64,000 nucleotides of DNA. Source: SIG480 sp045649265. GTDB lineage: Bacteria; Bacillota; Clostridia; Oscillospirales; JAAYXM01. The notes below the pieces were generated by a model. The model saw only the letters and a list, made by a program, of their open reading frames with translations. It was not told the DNA's origin and made no database searches. The stretch covers positions 1-64,000 of the forward strand of contig JAZRPO010000006.1 of NCBI GenBank assembly GCA_045649265.1. Direction: 5' to 3'. This document shows, in pieces, positions 16,186-25,577 of the stretch (positions are counted from its first letter, which is position 1; each line of letters begins with the position of its first letter). The translations under genes were made by a program, and so were the position numbers.

Positions 16186-16713
16186 TTAATTTGATTTTGG
16201 CGGAAACTTTGACGTAAGAAACATAATCATCTGTCGCCCTTCAAACTTCGGAAGCTTGTCAACGTTGCTGAATTCTGAGCATCCGTCAGCAAAGCGATTA
16301 AGAAGGTCTGTTCCGAGATTCGTATGAGCAAGCTCACGCCCTTTGAAGCGGACGGCAACTTTAACCTTGCATCCTGCTTTCAAGAAACGGATAGCATTAT
16401 TCATTTTAACTTCAAAGTCATGTACATCAATGCTCGGAGTCATTCTGACCTCCTTTACATCAATAACACGCTGATTTTTGCGTGCTTCCTTTTCTTTCTT
16501 TTCCTGCTCAAATTTAAACTTGCCGTAATCCATAATTCTGCATACAGGCGGCACAGCCTGCGGAGCAATCTTGACAAGGTCAAGCCCGCTTTCGTCGGCT
16601 AATTTCAAAGCTTCAGCTGCTGAAACGATGCCGACCTGGTTCCCTTCTGCATCAATAAGCCGGATTTCTTTGTCGCGAATCTCTTCGTTGATTTGATGTT
16701 CTAACTTGCTGAT
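16186..16713 (-). CDS. infC: Translation initiation factor IF-3, with AUC start codon
   Basis: The 175-residue factor blocks premature 50S joining and checks start codons. The C-terminal domain (KEVRMTPSIDVHDFEVKMNNAIRFL) is complete. A canonical-start ORF would begin only at a TTG (16608) in the middle of the N-terminal domain. The true N-terminus reads on upstream: NEEIRDKEIRLIDAEGNQVG matches the family. In that frame a TAG lies above GGAGG, and no ATG, GTG or TTG lies between. ATC at 16711-16713, nine bases after GGAGG, is therefore the likely start. E. coli and Bacillus infC also use rare AUU or AUA-type starts, part of autoregulation by IF-3. Confidence 0.93.
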   Translation of the reverse strand: MSKLEHQINEEIRDKEIRLIDAEGNQVGIVSAAEALKLADESGLDLVKIAPQAVPPVCRIMDYGKFKFEQEKKEKEARKNQRVIDVKEVRMTPSIDVHDFEVKMNNAIRFLKAGCKVKVAVRFKGRELAHTNLGTDLLNRFADGCSEFSNVDKLPKFEGRQMIMFLTSKFPPKSN

Positions 16714-16866
16714 ACTAAAGCACCTCCAAAACTAAAAAGCACGGGTAAACTGTACCCGTGCTCATAAAGTCTGAAAATAACGGCAATTATGCCAAAACAG
16801 AGACAATATTAACCTCTTTACAATTGTTTGAGGTGAGGACGGGAAAGCCCTACTTTCTTCTTAACG
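16714..16866 (-). ncRNA. L20-type leader RNA of the infC-rpmI-rplT operon
   Basis: The transcribed stretch between the promoter and infC has several internal pairings and ends in an intrinsic terminator just before the GGAGG. This layout is that of the L20 leader of Firmicutes, in which excess L20 stabilises the terminator. Assignment rests on position and the terminator; no covariance model could be run. Confidence 0.65.
16733..16762 (-). terminator. Attenuator terminator in the infC leader
   Basis: A perfect 10-bp stem pairs 16738-16747 with 16753-16762. On the minus strand it is followed by TTTTTAGTTTT and the infC ribosome binding site, so read-through must be regulated. Confidence 0.8.
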
Positions 16867-16871
16867 TTGGT

Positions 16872-16900
16872 AGTATATCACGATAAGATAATTTTGTCAA
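16872..16900 (-). promoter_or_regulatory. Promoter of the infC-rpmI-rplT operon
   Basis: Minus strand TTGACA (16895-16900), a 17-base spacer and TATACT (16872-16877). Confidence 0.85.
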
Positions 16901-16917
16901 GAAAAAGAAGTATATTT

Positions 16918-18228
16918 TTACAATAAATCATTGGAAATAAGATCATCATACGTTTCTCTCTTTACAACAAGCCTATCTTTCCCACCTTTTATCATAACAA
17001 CCGGAGGGCGCGGAACTCTGTTGTAATTTGATGACATTGAATAATTGTATGCGCCTGTCGTAAGAACGGCGAGCATATCCCCTGCCGAAATCTCAGGCAG
17101 TTGTATATTCTCACCAAGCAAATCTCCGCTCTCACAGTTGCGCCCTGCAATCGTATATGTGTTTACTGGTTCCTCAAGCGGGCGATGCGGCAAAAGCATT
17201 GAATATTCGGAATGATAAAGTGCATAGCGAGGGTTGTCCGTCATTCCTCCATCAACCGAAACATATGTCCTTATACCTTCAATTTTTTTTACAGAGCCGA
17301 CGGTGTAGACGGTAATTCCCGCATCTGCAACAATTGAACGCCCGGGCTCAATTGAAAGGAAAGGAAGGCTTAAACCGAGAGCAGCTGCCTCTTTCTTGAC
17401 AACATCCGTAAAGTTTCTGACAGAGGAAATGATTTTCTGGGGGTCATCCTTTTCAACGTATCTGACTCCAAATCCTCCGCCGAGATTCAATCCTGAAACC
17501 TCAAAACCAAGCTCGTTCTTGATTTTTGCAATAAACTTCATCATTATACTTGCTGCATGAGCAAAAGGCTCTGAATCAAAAATCTGGGAGCCGATATGAC
17601 AGTGAAGGCCAATAAGCCTTATATTTTTAAGCTTCAAAGCATCCGAAACTATTTCAAAAGCTTCGCCGTTTTCAAGTGCAACGCCAAATTTCGAATCAAT
17701 CTGGCCTGTTTTCACAAAATCGTGCGTATGTGCATCTACTCCCGGTTTTACCCTGAATGAAATATTTGCAACTTGGGAAAGCTTTTCAGCCTCTTCGTTT
17801 ATTGCATAAAGCTCTTCGCGATTATCTACTATAAACTCTTTAATGTTGTTTTTTAGAGCAAAGGAAATTTCCTCGCGGGTTTTGTTGTTGCCGTGAAAGG
17901 AAATTTTTTCAGAAGGAAAATTTGCAGCGAGTGCAGTAAAAAGCTCTCCTCCTGAAACAACGTCAGCCCCTAGGCCTTCTTCTTCAATAATTTTATAAAT
18001 CGCTTTTGTGGAAAAAGCCTTGCTTGCGTAATGAACTGAAAATCTTTCACCATAGCACTGCGACATAGCATCAATATAAAGCTTGCAGGTGCGCCGAATT
18101 TTTTCCTCATCCATAATATAGAGAGGTGTTCCGTATTTTTCAGTTAGAGAAACGACATCTGCGCCGCCGATTGTAAGATGACCAATATTATTTACGGACA
18201 ACGAATCTGAAATAAACAATTCTGACAC
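16918..18228 (-). CDS. lysA: Diaminopimelate decarboxylase
   Basis: The 436-residue PLP enzyme makes L-lysine from meso-diaminopimelate. The N-terminal alanine-racemase-fold barrel has the Schiff-base lysine K70 in HYASKAF. HCHIGSQI and the PLP phosphate loop GGGFGVRY come next, EPGRS follows, and the active-site Cys in GRNCESGD closes the dimer site. The length is normal. It is the last gene of the tig-clpP-clpX-lon-engB-lysA run, nine bases behind engB, and precedes the infC operon promoter. It implies de novo lysine synthesis. Confidence 0.95.
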   Translation of the reverse strand: MSELFISDSLSVNNIGHLTIGGADVVSLTEKYGTPLYIMDEEKIRRTCKLYIDAMSQCYGERFSVHYASKAFSTKAIYKIIEEEGLGADVVSGGELFTALAANFPSEKISFHGNNKTREEISFALKNNIKEFIVDNREELYAINEEAEKLSQVANISFRVKPGVDAHTHDFVKTGQIDSKFGVALENGEAFEIVSDALKLKNIRLIGLHCHIGSQIFDSEPFAHAASIMMKFIAKIKNELGFEVSGLNLGGGFGVRYVEKDDPQKIISSVRNFTDVVKKEAAALGLSLPFLSIEPGRSIVADAGITVYTVGSVKKIEGIRTYVSVDGGMTDNPRYALYHSEYSMLLPHRPLEEPVNTYTIAGRNCESGDLLGENIQLPEISAGDMLAVLTTGAYNYSMSSNYNRVPRPPVVMIKGGKDRLVVKRETYDDLISNDLL

Positions 18229-18237
18229 CTCCTGTAT

Positions 18238-18837
18238 TTATTCAAGTGAATTTTGGATAACCCGCACAAGCTCATCTTTGCCTGCTCCCTTTTCTGCGGA
18301 AAACGGAATAATGATTTCTATGGGAATATTAAGCGTGTCCGAAATAAGCTTCAAAGCCTCGGAAACTTGACTTTTTTTAAGCTTATCCAATTTATTGGCA
18401 ATAACATAAAATGGCATTTCTGACTGAATAAACCAGTTCGCCATTATGATATCGTCATCCGTCGGTTTGTGTCGGATATCGACAATAAAGATACCAAGAT
18501 TAAATGAATCATCGCGATTCAGATATGTTTCAATAAGTTTTGCCCATCTCTTTTTTTCACTCATCGAAACTTTTGCATATCCATACCCGGGCAAATCTAC
18601 AAAATATGCCTTTTTATCAATAAGAAAATAGTTGATGTGTATTGTTTTTCCCGGAGAAGCTCCGACTCTCGCAAAGTTTTTTCTGTTTAAAACTCTGTTT
18701 ATAACAGAGGACTTCCCCACGTTTGATTTTCCGGCAAAAATAATCTGCGGAAAGTCGGTTTCAATAAATCCTGCCGGGGTTGCGGCAGACTTGACAAATT
18801 CTGCGATATGCAAATTAAGATTGGGCTTTCCTGTCAT
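18238..18837 (-). CDS. engB: Ribosome biogenesis GTPase EngB (YsxC)
   Basis: The 199-residue TrmE-Era family GTPase is needed for late 50S assembly. The P-loop GKSNVGKSS is at 36-44, followed by SPGKTIHINYF (G2), DLPGYGYAKV (G3) and NKLDKL (G4). The start is ATG 18837 behind AGGAG; a longer in-frame version extends into lon. It follows lon by 11 bases. Confidence 0.95.
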   Translation of the reverse strand: MTGKPNLNLHIAEFVKSAATPAGFIETDFPQIIFAGKSNVGKSSVINRVLNRKNFARVGASPGKTIHINYFLIDKKAYFVDLPGYGYAKVSMSEKKRWAKLIETYLNRDDSFNLGIFIVDIRHKPTDDDIIMANWFIQSEMPFYVIANKLDKLKKSQVSEALKLISDTLNIPIEIIIPFSAEKGAGKDELVRVIQNSLE

Positions 18838-18848
18838 AACCTTTTCTC

Positions 18849-21272
18849 CTATTGCCTGATTCCTCTGATTTCTCCGCATGGACGGGAATCTTCGGCAAGT
18901 GATGTATAAGCTTCTTCTGCATTTTTCGGGCTGTCTGTCGGTTCAGGAAGATCTATTGCACATCTGATAACCTGGTCAGCATGGCTTACGGGGCAAAAAG
19001 AAAGCTCTTTTCTCACTGTCTTGTCTATCTCATCGAGGTCCTTAATATTATCCTCAGGAATGATGACGGTTTTAATTCCGTGTCGATAAGCCGCCATTGT
19101 TTTTTCTTTGAGGCCTCCTATTGCAAGAACTCTGCCACGGATGGAGATTTCACCAGTCATTGCAATATCATTCTTTGCGGGAGCTCCCACGAGCGCCGAA
19201 ACAAGCGCGGTTGCGATAGTAATTCCCGCAGATGGACCATCCTTCGGGATTGCACCTTCAGGAAAATGAATGTGAATATCACGTGTTTTATAAAAATCAG
19301 GTGTAATGTTATATTGCTTTACACGACTTCTGACGTATGTCAGAGCTGCTTTTGCGGATTCACTCATAACAGTTCCGAGATTTCCGGTGATCTCAATCTT
19401 TCCGGTGCCCTCAGTGACATTAACTTCAACTTCAAGCATCTCACCTCCGACTGAAGTCCATGCAAGACCGTTAACAACTCCTGGCTCGGTACCGCCGGAG
19501 ATCCCTTCCTGTTTAAACTTTTCAACACCGAGAAAATCAGAAACATTATTTGCCGTTATTTTAACTTTTTCAGTATTTCCAGAAACAATAAGCTTTGCAA
19601 CTTTTCTCATGATTGTTCCGATTTCGCGTTCAAGAGTTCTCACTCCCGCTTCGCGTGTATAGCTTGAAATTATCTTATAAATTGCATCATCAGTGATTTT
19701 GACGAGAGAAGAATTGATGCCGTTTTTAATCATTTGCTTCTTAATGAGATAATTTCTGGCTATTTGGAACTTATCCTCGACAGTATAGCTTGTTAATTCT
19801 ATAACCTCCATTCTGTCAAGAAGCGGAAGCGGAATTGTTGATGTTGTATTTGCGGTTGTTATGAAGAAAATATCTGATAAATCAAAAGGAACTTCGAGAT
19901 AATGGTCGCGGAATGCTATGTTCTGCTCGGAATCAAGAACTTCAAGCATCGCAGCTGATGGGTCTCCTCTGAAATCGCTTGACATTTTATCGATTTCATC
20001 AAGAAGAATCAAGGCATTTTTAGAGCCGGCGAGCTTAACTGCGTTCATAATTCTACCAGGCATTGCACCGATATAGGTTTTTCTATGCCCCCTGATATCG
20101 GCCTCATCACGCACTCCGCCAAGAGAGAGCCTCGCAAACTTTCTGCCCATTGCATCAGCAATACTCTTCCCTATTGACGTTTTTCCCACACCCGGAGGGC
20201 CGACAAGACAGATTATCTGGCTGTTTCCTTTTGGAGCAAGCTGCTTAACTGCAAGAGTTTCAAGAATTCGCTCTTTAACCTTATCCATTCCGTAATGTTC
20301 ACGGTCAAGAATTTTTTGTGCCGCAGAAAGGCTCAGCTTATTTTTTGTTGACTTGTTCCACGGGAGTTCTAACACCGAATCAAGGTAGGCACGGATTACA
20401 CCGCTTTCGGGCGAATTAACCTGCATTTTACGAAGTCTTCCTGCTTCCTTAATGAGCTTTTCGGAAATTTCCTCAGTGAGCTTAAGAGCTTCAATTCTTG
20501 AGATATATTCCTCGTATTCACTTTCGTTCTCATCGCCATCGCCAAGCTCATCATGAATGGCTTTCATTTGCTCACGGAGAAAGTAATCCCGCTGATTTTT
20601 GTCCATTTGTTCCTGAACCTTGCCGGCAATGCTTGTTTCAACCTTATAAATTTCAAGTTCACGAAGAAGAAGCTTGTGTACAAGAAAAAGACGCTTGTAT
20701 GGGTGAAGCTCCTCTAAAACCATTTGTTTATTAGTGAATCTTGACGGTATACTTTGCGCGATGTAGTCGGCGAGATCACCCATGCTTTCTGCTGAAATAA
20801 CATTAAGCATAACATCATTTGAAAGCTTTGGAGCAAACTCAATATATTCTGAAAAAAGATCCTGAGTGGTTCGCACAAGCGCCTCACACTTAACGGTGTT
20901 TTCCCTTGGTTTTGGAATTGCAAGCTCCTCAACCTCAGCTTCCATAAAGGGTTCTGTATGAATGATTTTAAGTATTTTTGCTCTGTAAACTCCCTCAACG
21001 AGAACTCTTGTGTTGTTGGCAGGAAATTTGAGAACCTGCTTAACGCGAGCAACAGTTCCTACCAAATAAATGTCATCAGGCTTTGGATTATCAGTTCTGA
21101 TTTCTTTTTGTGCGACTAAAAAAATATTCTGGTCCTTAGCCATTGCACTGTCAAGAGATTTCATGGATTTATCACGCCCAACGTCGAAGTTGAGCATCAT
21201 ATGCGGAAATGCCGTAAGTCCGCGAAGCGGAAGAATCGGCATTATACTTCTCCTCATTGTATTTTCAGGCAT
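18849..21272 (-). CDS. lon: ATP-dependent protease Lon (type A)
   Basis: The 807-residue enzyme degrades misfolded and regulatory proteins. It has an N-terminal LAN substrate domain (about 10-205), a coiled linker, an AAA+ module with Walker A GPPGVGKT (358-365) and ILLDEIDKM Walker B, and a C-terminal protease domain with the Ser-Lys dyad: Ser in PKDGPSAGIT and Lys in GLKEKTMAAYRHG. It lies between clpX and engB, as in Bacillus. All key residues are present. Confidence 0.97.
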   Translation of the reverse strand: MPENTMRRSIMPILPLRGLTAFPHMMLNFDVGRDKSMKSLDSAMAKDQNIFLVAQKEIRTDNPKPDDIYLVGTVARVKQVLKFPANNTRVLVEGVYRAKILKIIHTEPFMEAEVEELAIPKPRENTVKCEALVRTTQDLFSEYIEFAPKLSNDVMLNVISAESMGDLADYIAQSIPSRFTNKQMVLEELHPYKRLFLVHKLLLRELEIYKVETSIAGKVQEQMDKNQRDYFLREQMKAIHDELGDGDENESEYEEYISRIEALKLTEEISEKLIKEAGRLRKMQVNSPESGVIRAYLDSVLELPWNKSTKNKLSLSAAQKILDREHYGMDKVKERILETLAVKQLAPKGNSQIICLVGPPGVGKTSIGKSIADAMGRKFARLSLGGVRDEADIRGHRKTYIGAMPGRIMNAVKLAGSKNALILLDEIDKMSSDFRGDPSAAMLEVLDSEQNIAFRDHYLEVPFDLSDIFFITTANTTSTIPLPLLDRMEVIELTSYTVEDKFQIARNYLIKKQMIKNGINSSLVKITDDAIYKIISSYTREAGVRTLEREIGTIMRKVAKLIVSGNTEKVKITANNVSDFLGVEKFKQEGISGGTEPGVVNGLAWTSVGGEMLEVEVNVTEGTGKIEITGNLGTVMSESAKAALTYVRSRVKQYNITPDFYKTRDIHIHFPEGAIPKDGPSAGITIATALVSALVGAPAKNDIAMTGEISIRGRVLAIGGLKEKTMAAYRHGIKTVIIPEDNIKDLDEIDKTVRKELSFCPVSHADQVIRCAIDLPEPTDSPKNAEEAYTSLAEDSRPCGEIRGIRQ

Positions 21273-21285
21273 GATATTTTCTCCT

Positions 21286-22536
21286 TTACTGTGCCGTTTT
21301 AATCTCTTTTCTTACGATTTTAGGTTTGCCTTTTTTGTCGATAGAAGCTTTTGTAACGGTGATACTTACGATATCAGGGTCAGACGGCACGTCATACATG
21401 ATCTTCTGCATAACGCCCTCTAAAACCGCTCGCAGTCCTCTGGCTCCGATTCCTCGCTCTATTGCAAGCTCAGCAACTCTTTCAAGCGCTTTTTGTTCAA
21501 AGAAAAGCTTGACACCGTCCATCTCAAGTAAACGAATATATTGTTTTGTTAAAGCATTCTTTGGTTTTGTCAATATACTTATCATCGCTTCCTTATCAAG
21601 AGGCGAAAGCGGAGCAATGACAGGAAGCCTGCCCACAAGCTCAGGAATTATTCCGAATTTCAATAAATCATGTGGTTGAACATCTGCAAGAAGCTCGGCT
21701 TTATCTTCGTTGCTCTTTGATGAAATTTCGGAAGCAAATCCGATTCCGTTTTGCGTTTTTCTCTTGGAGACAACACGTTCTATTCCGTCAAAGGCACCAC
21801 CGCAGATAAAAAGAATGTTCTTTGTGTCAATTTGTATAAATTCCTGATGCGGATGCTTGCGCCCTCCCTGAGGCGGAACGTTTGCAACCGTCCCTTCAAG
21901 AATCTTCAAAATCGCCTGCTGAACTCCCTCGCCGGAAACATCCCTGGTTATTGATGTATTTTCACTTTTTCTTGCAATTTTATCAATCTCATCGATAAAG
22001 ATAATTCCACGTTCTGCAGCTTCGATATCATAATCGGCAGCCTGGATAAGACGGAGAAGGATGTTTTCAACATCCTCACCAACATAGCCCGCTTCGGTAA
22101 GCGTTGTCGCATCCGCAATGGCAAACGGAACATTGAGCATTTTTGCAAGTGTTTGTGCAAACAAAGTTTTTCCCGAACCGGTCGGACCAATCATCAAAAT
22201 ATTGCTTTTTTGGAGCTCAACATCATTTTCTGCCCTGCTTGAAATTCGCTTATAATGATTATATACAGCAACACTTAGAGCGAGCTTCGCTCCCTCCTGA
22301 CCAACTATATATTCATCAAGTTTTTCGTGGATTTCTCGTGGTTTTAGAAGTGTAAACTTCTCATCTTGCGCCGGGGTTGATTTCTCATCTTCCTCGCGCA
22401 TTGAATCAAGGTATGCTTTGCAAACATCAATGCAGTTTTCACAAATCGTTCCATTCAACCCGGCGATAGAATGTGTGCCGGGCGTTAATTCTTCACCGCA
22501 AAATGTGCAAGTCATTCTAATATTCTTGTCAGACAT
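21286..22536 (-). CDS. clpX: ATP-dependent Clp protease ATPase subunit ClpX
   Basis: The 416-residue unfoldase feeds ClpP. The zinc-binding domain has Cys10, Cys13, Cys32 and Cys35. The AAA+ part has Walker A GPTGSGKT, GYVGEDVE pore loop 1, Walker B IIFIDEIDKI and the IGF ClpP-binding loop, seen as NGIGFASE. It lies 24 bases after clpP, in the tig-clpP-clpX-lon order. Confidence 0.97.
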   Translation of the reverse strand: MSDKNIRMTCTFCGEELTPGTHSIAGLNGTICENCIDVCKAYLDSMREEDEKSTPAQDEKFTLLKPREIHEKLDEYIVGQEGAKLALSVAVYNHYKRISSRAENDVELQKSNILMIGPTGSGKTLFAQTLAKMLNVPFAIADATTLTEAGYVGEDVENILLRLIQAADYDIEAAERGIIFIDEIDKIARKSENTSITRDVSGEGVQQAILKILEGTVANVPPQGGRKHPHQEFIQIDTKNILFICGGAFDGIERVVSKRKTQNGIGFASEISSKSNEDKAELLADVQPHDLLKFGIIPELVGRLPVIAPLSPLDKEAMISILTKPKNALTKQYIRLLEMDGVKLFFEQKALERVAELAIERGIGARGLRAVLEGVMQKIMYDVPSDPDIVSITVTKASIDKKGKPKIVRKEIKTAQ

Positions 22537-22560
22537 ACGTTACTCCGTTCTCAAAAAGGA

Positions 22561-23145
22561 TTATTGTCTTTTTGAAATAACTTTATCAATAAGGCCGTAT
22601 TCCTTAGCTTCTTCCGCGGTCATAAAATTATCTCTTTCGGTGTCTTGCTCGATAACTTCAAGTGACTTTCCGGTAAATTCTGAGAGTTTTTTATTAAGCT
22701 GTTCCTTAATTCTGATGATGCGGTCAGCGTGAATTTTTATATCGGTTGCCTGTCCCTGCATTCCTGAAAGCGGCTGATGAATCATTATTTCGGAATTTGG
22801 AAGAGCCAGACGCTTTCCAGGAGCACCCGCAGCAAGTAAGAATGCGCCCATTGAAGCCGCCATACCTACGCAAATCGTTGAAACATCACATTTGATAAAG
22901 TTCATTGTATCAAAAATCGCCATACCGGCAGTTATTGATCCGCCAGGAGAATTAATATAGAAATAAATATCTTTGTCAGGGTCCTGTGATTCAAGATACA
23001 AAAGCTGTGCAACAACGAGCGATGCTGTCACATCGTTGACTTCTTCTGACAAAATAATAATTCTGTCATTAAGTAAGCGCGAGAAAATATCGTATGAACG
23101 CTCGCCACGATTTGTCTGTTCTACTACTACCGGAACTAAACTCAT
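22561..23145 (-). CDS. clpP: ATP-dependent Clp protease proteolytic subunit ClpP
   Basis: The 194-residue serine protease subunit forms double heptamers. The catalytic triad is Ser98 (GMAASMGA), His123 (MIHQPLSG) and Asp172. YFYINSPGGS and the handle helix are intact. I set the start at ATG 23145 behind AGGAGTG. The same frame is open upstream to 23484, but that part is only the antisense-free frame through the repetitive tail of tig and reads as low-complexity Gln/Arg/Leu. Confidence 0.96.
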   Translation of the reverse strand: MSLVPVVVEQTNRGERSYDIFSRLLNDRIIILSEEVNDVTASLVVAQLLYLESQDPDKDIYFYINSPGGSITAGMAIFDTMNFIKCDVSTICVGMAASMGAFLLAAGAPGKRLALPNSEIMIHQPLSGMQGQATDIKIHADRIIRIKEQLNKKLSEFTGKSLEVIEQDTERDNFMTAEEAKEYGLIDKVISKRQ

Positions 23146-23239
23146 TATATTCACACTCCTGTCAATTTTCAAAGATAGGCGCGAGGAAAACTCCTCCCGC
23201 CTATCCCAACGTATAATATTATGCTCAAATACTGGAAAA

Positions 23240-24736
23240 TTATTCTTTATCTGCAGCCTTTTTAGCCGTAGTTTTCTTAGCAGTTGTTGTCTTTGTTGCT
23301 GCTTCTTTTTTTGTGGAAGTTGATTTTGCTGTTGAAGTAGTCTTTTTAGCAGTAGTTGACTTTGTTTCTCCTGTTTTCTTAGTAGTTGTTTTTGCAGTAG
23401 TCTTTTTCTCAGCCGGCTTTGCTTCACCGTCTGCCTTCTTTGCTGCTGCCTTCTTCTCAGGAGCGATTGCCACTGCATTTTCACGAAGGAAAGCGAGAGC
23501 TTTTATTGTGTAGAGGTCGCTCTTCATTGCATCTGCAGAGAGGAAGCTGCGAATTCTCTCTACCGGCATACCGTACTGCTCAGAGAGCTTTGTGTATTCC
23601 GCTTCAACATCCTCGTCAGTCGGTTCAAGCTTTTCCTTCTTTGCGATTGTCTCAAGCGCAAGGCTTGACTTAACCTGCTCAATAGCCTGGTCGCGGAAGT
23701 TCTTGCGGAAGTCTTCAATATTTGACTGCATCATTTCAAGGTACTTTTCGAGTGTTATTCCCTGCATCTGGAGACGCTGAGCAAAATCGTTGCAAATGTT
23801 GTTAAGCTGATTTTCAATCATAACATCAGGAATTTCAACCTTCATCTCAGAAACGATTTTCTTCATTATAGCAGCTTCAAATACTTCGTTTGACATTCTC
23901 TCGCGACTCTCGCGGATTTTGGACTGTATGTTCTTTTTAAGCTCATCGAGTGTTTCAAACTCAGAAACATCTTTTGCAAACTCATCATCAGCAACAGGAA
24001 GCTCTGTTTCCTTAACCTCATGAACCTTAACTTTGAAAACAGCTTCCTTGCCTGAGAGGTCATCAGCGTGATATTCCTTCGGGAACGTAACATTAACATC
24101 ACACTCATCTCCCGCATTCTTGCCGATAAGCTGAGCTTCAAATCCCGGAATAAACTGATTTGAACCGAGCTTTAAGCTGTGATTCTCACCCTTGCCGCCT
24201 TCGAATGCAACGCCGTCAACAAAGCCTTCAAAATCAATGATAACGGTATCGCCGTCAACCGCAGCACGCTCTACGGACACAAGGCGGGCATTCTTTTCAA
24301 GCATAACCGAAAGCTCTGCATCGACATCTTTCTTGGTAACGGAAACAGCCGGCTTTTCAGCTTCTATTCCCTTATAATTTTCAAGAGAAACCTCGGGCTT
24401 TACGGTAACTGTTGTCTTCATTATAAAGCCATCATCACTAACATCAACAAGCTCAACCTCCGGATAATCAACCGGCTCAATTCCGCTTTCCTTAACTGCG
24501 GCTTCATATGCATCGGGATATGCAATATTGATAGCATCCTCTGTAAATACACCTGCGCCGTACATGCGCTCAATCATAGCTCTGGGAGCTTTGCCCTTTC
24601 TAAAGCCAGGAATTGTGATTTTTGCTTTGTTTTTGAGGTATGCTTTGTTCATAGCATCAGCAAATTCAGGCTTCTCTACCTGGATTTCGAGACACACCTT
24701 TCCGTTCTCGAGTTTTTCTGTTGATTTCAACTGCAT
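23240..24736 (-). CDS. tig: Trigger factor with a lysine/threonine-rich C-terminal tail
   Basis: The 498-residue ribosome-bound chaperone has the ribosome-binding motif GFRKGKAPRAMIE (about 44-56), an FKBP-type prolyl isomerase domain (about 160-245; VIIDFEGFVDG) and a C-terminal chaperone domain. Trigger factors are usually about 430 residues. This one carries about 75 extra residues (23243-23470) composed almost only of K, T, A, S and E in repeats such as TTAKKT, similar to histone H1-like tails. It heads the run of quality-control genes. The AAGGAATG region serves as RBS. Confidence 0.95.
   Translation of the reverse strand: MQLKSTEKLENGKVCLEIQVEKPEFADAMNKAYLKNKAKITIPGFRKGKAPRAMIERMYGAGVFTEDAINIAYPDAYEAAVKESGIEPVDYPEVELVDVSDDGFIMKTTVTVKPEVSLENYKGIEAEKPAVSVTKKDVDAELSVMLEKNARLVSVERAAVDGDTVIIDFEGFVDGVAFEGGKGENHSLKLGSNQFIPGFEAQLIGKNAGDECDVNVTFPKEYHADDLSGKEAVFKVKVHEVKETELPVADDEFAKDVSEFETLDELKKNIQSKIRESRERMSNEVFEAAIMKKIVSEMKVEIPDVMIENQLNNICNDFAQRLQMQGITLEKYLEMMQSNIEDFRKNFRDQAIEQVKSSLALETIAKKEKLEPTDEDVEAEYTKLSEQYGMPVERIRSFLSADAMKSDLYTIKALAFLRENAVAIAPEKKAAAKKADGEAKPAEKKTTAKTTTKKTGETKSTTAKKTTSTAKSTSTKKEAATKTTTAKKTTAKKAADKE
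23243..23470. repeat. Low-complexity repeats encoding the tail of trigger factor
   Basis: Short imperfect repeats of about 12-18 bases code for KTTAKK-like units. The strand-specific C/T richness on the plus strand also opens long false reading frames here. Confidence 0.75.
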
Positions 24737-24887
24737 TTGAGATCATTCCTTTCGAATCCGTTATAACCTAATTATTGTAACAGATTTTAACTAAATTTTC
24801 CACATATTTTTTGTTTTTTTTAAAATTTTTTTATCTTTCGTTGTTTTGACAGAGTTTTAATGCGTAAAAGCTCAGAAAATTGTGCTT

Positions 24888-25577
24888 TTATACTATTAAA
24901 AGCGGGCTAAATTTCAGATAATCCGCAGAAACGAGCTTGTATTCCACATTTTTATGGCTCCCGAGAAAAGCGCTTTTATGTCCGCTGCCGTGCAGATGCC
25001 CGTAAAAACAAGTGCTGACCCCGAACTCGGAGAGCATATCTGTAATCTCTCCGCATTCATACCCTGTTGCGATTGGCGGGTAATGTAAAAAGCATAATAT
25101 TTTTTTCGGAGAGAAGCTTTTGCCCTCTTCAAGCGAACAGCGCAGGCGTCCTATCTCTCTTTCGTAAATTTTCCGGTTTTTCGCGTCCTCCTGTTCGTAA
25201 AACCAGCCCCTTGTTCCGCAAATTGCAACATCACCAACTTTAAAGGCGTTGTTGTGGAGCAAATCAATCGTTTTAATTTCATTTTCGCAAAAGAAACGTT
25301 TTATCTTAGTGGCGGTATCCCACCAATAATCGTGGTTTCCTTTTGAAATAATTTTTTTTCCGGGGAAGGAATCTATAAGTTTAAAATCAAGCAGAGATTC
25401 TTTAAGCGACATCCCCCAGGAAATATCTCCGGAAATGATTGTCACATCTTCATCTGAGAGCTGCGAAAAAGCTTGGATAAGCTTATTTTCGTAATCACTC
25501 CAGAATTCTCCAAAAACATCCATCGGCTTATTACTTGCCCTTGATAGGTGTAAATCTGCTATCGTATAAACAGACAT
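24888..25577 (-). CDS. Metallophosphoesterase (calcineurin-like)
   Basis: The 229-residue protein has all motifs of the family in order: DLHLS (8-12), GDISWG (about 50-55), GNHDYWWDTA (about 81-90), HYPP and GHLHG near the C-terminus. The two-metal site should be active. No signal peptide is seen. Such proteins occur in Clostridia and Bacteroides as uncharacterised phosphohydrolases. It starts immediately after the thrC stop codon with no gap and is the last gene of the rplS-to-thrC run. Confidence 0.85.
   Translation of the reverse strand: MSVYTIADLHLSRASNKPMDVFGEFWSDYENKLIQAFSQLSDEDVTIISGDISWGMSLKESLLDFKLIDSFPGKKIISKGNHDYWWDTATKIKRFFCENEIKTIDLLHNNAFKVGDVAICGTRGWFYEQEDAKNRKIYEREIGRLRCSLEEGKSFSPKKILCFLHYPPIATGYECGEITDMLSEFGVSTCFYGHLHGSGHKSAFLGSHKNVEYKLVSADYLKFSPLLIV

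Noticed and set aside
23243..23470. CRISPR-like short repeats
   Set aside because: The repeats are coding, imperfect and without unique spacers; they encode the trigger factor tail.
23146..23484. N-terminal extension of clpP rich in Gln, Arg and Leu
   Set aside because: It is the same frame reading through the repetitive 3' end of tig. The true clpP start has an RBS at 23145 and matches the family length.
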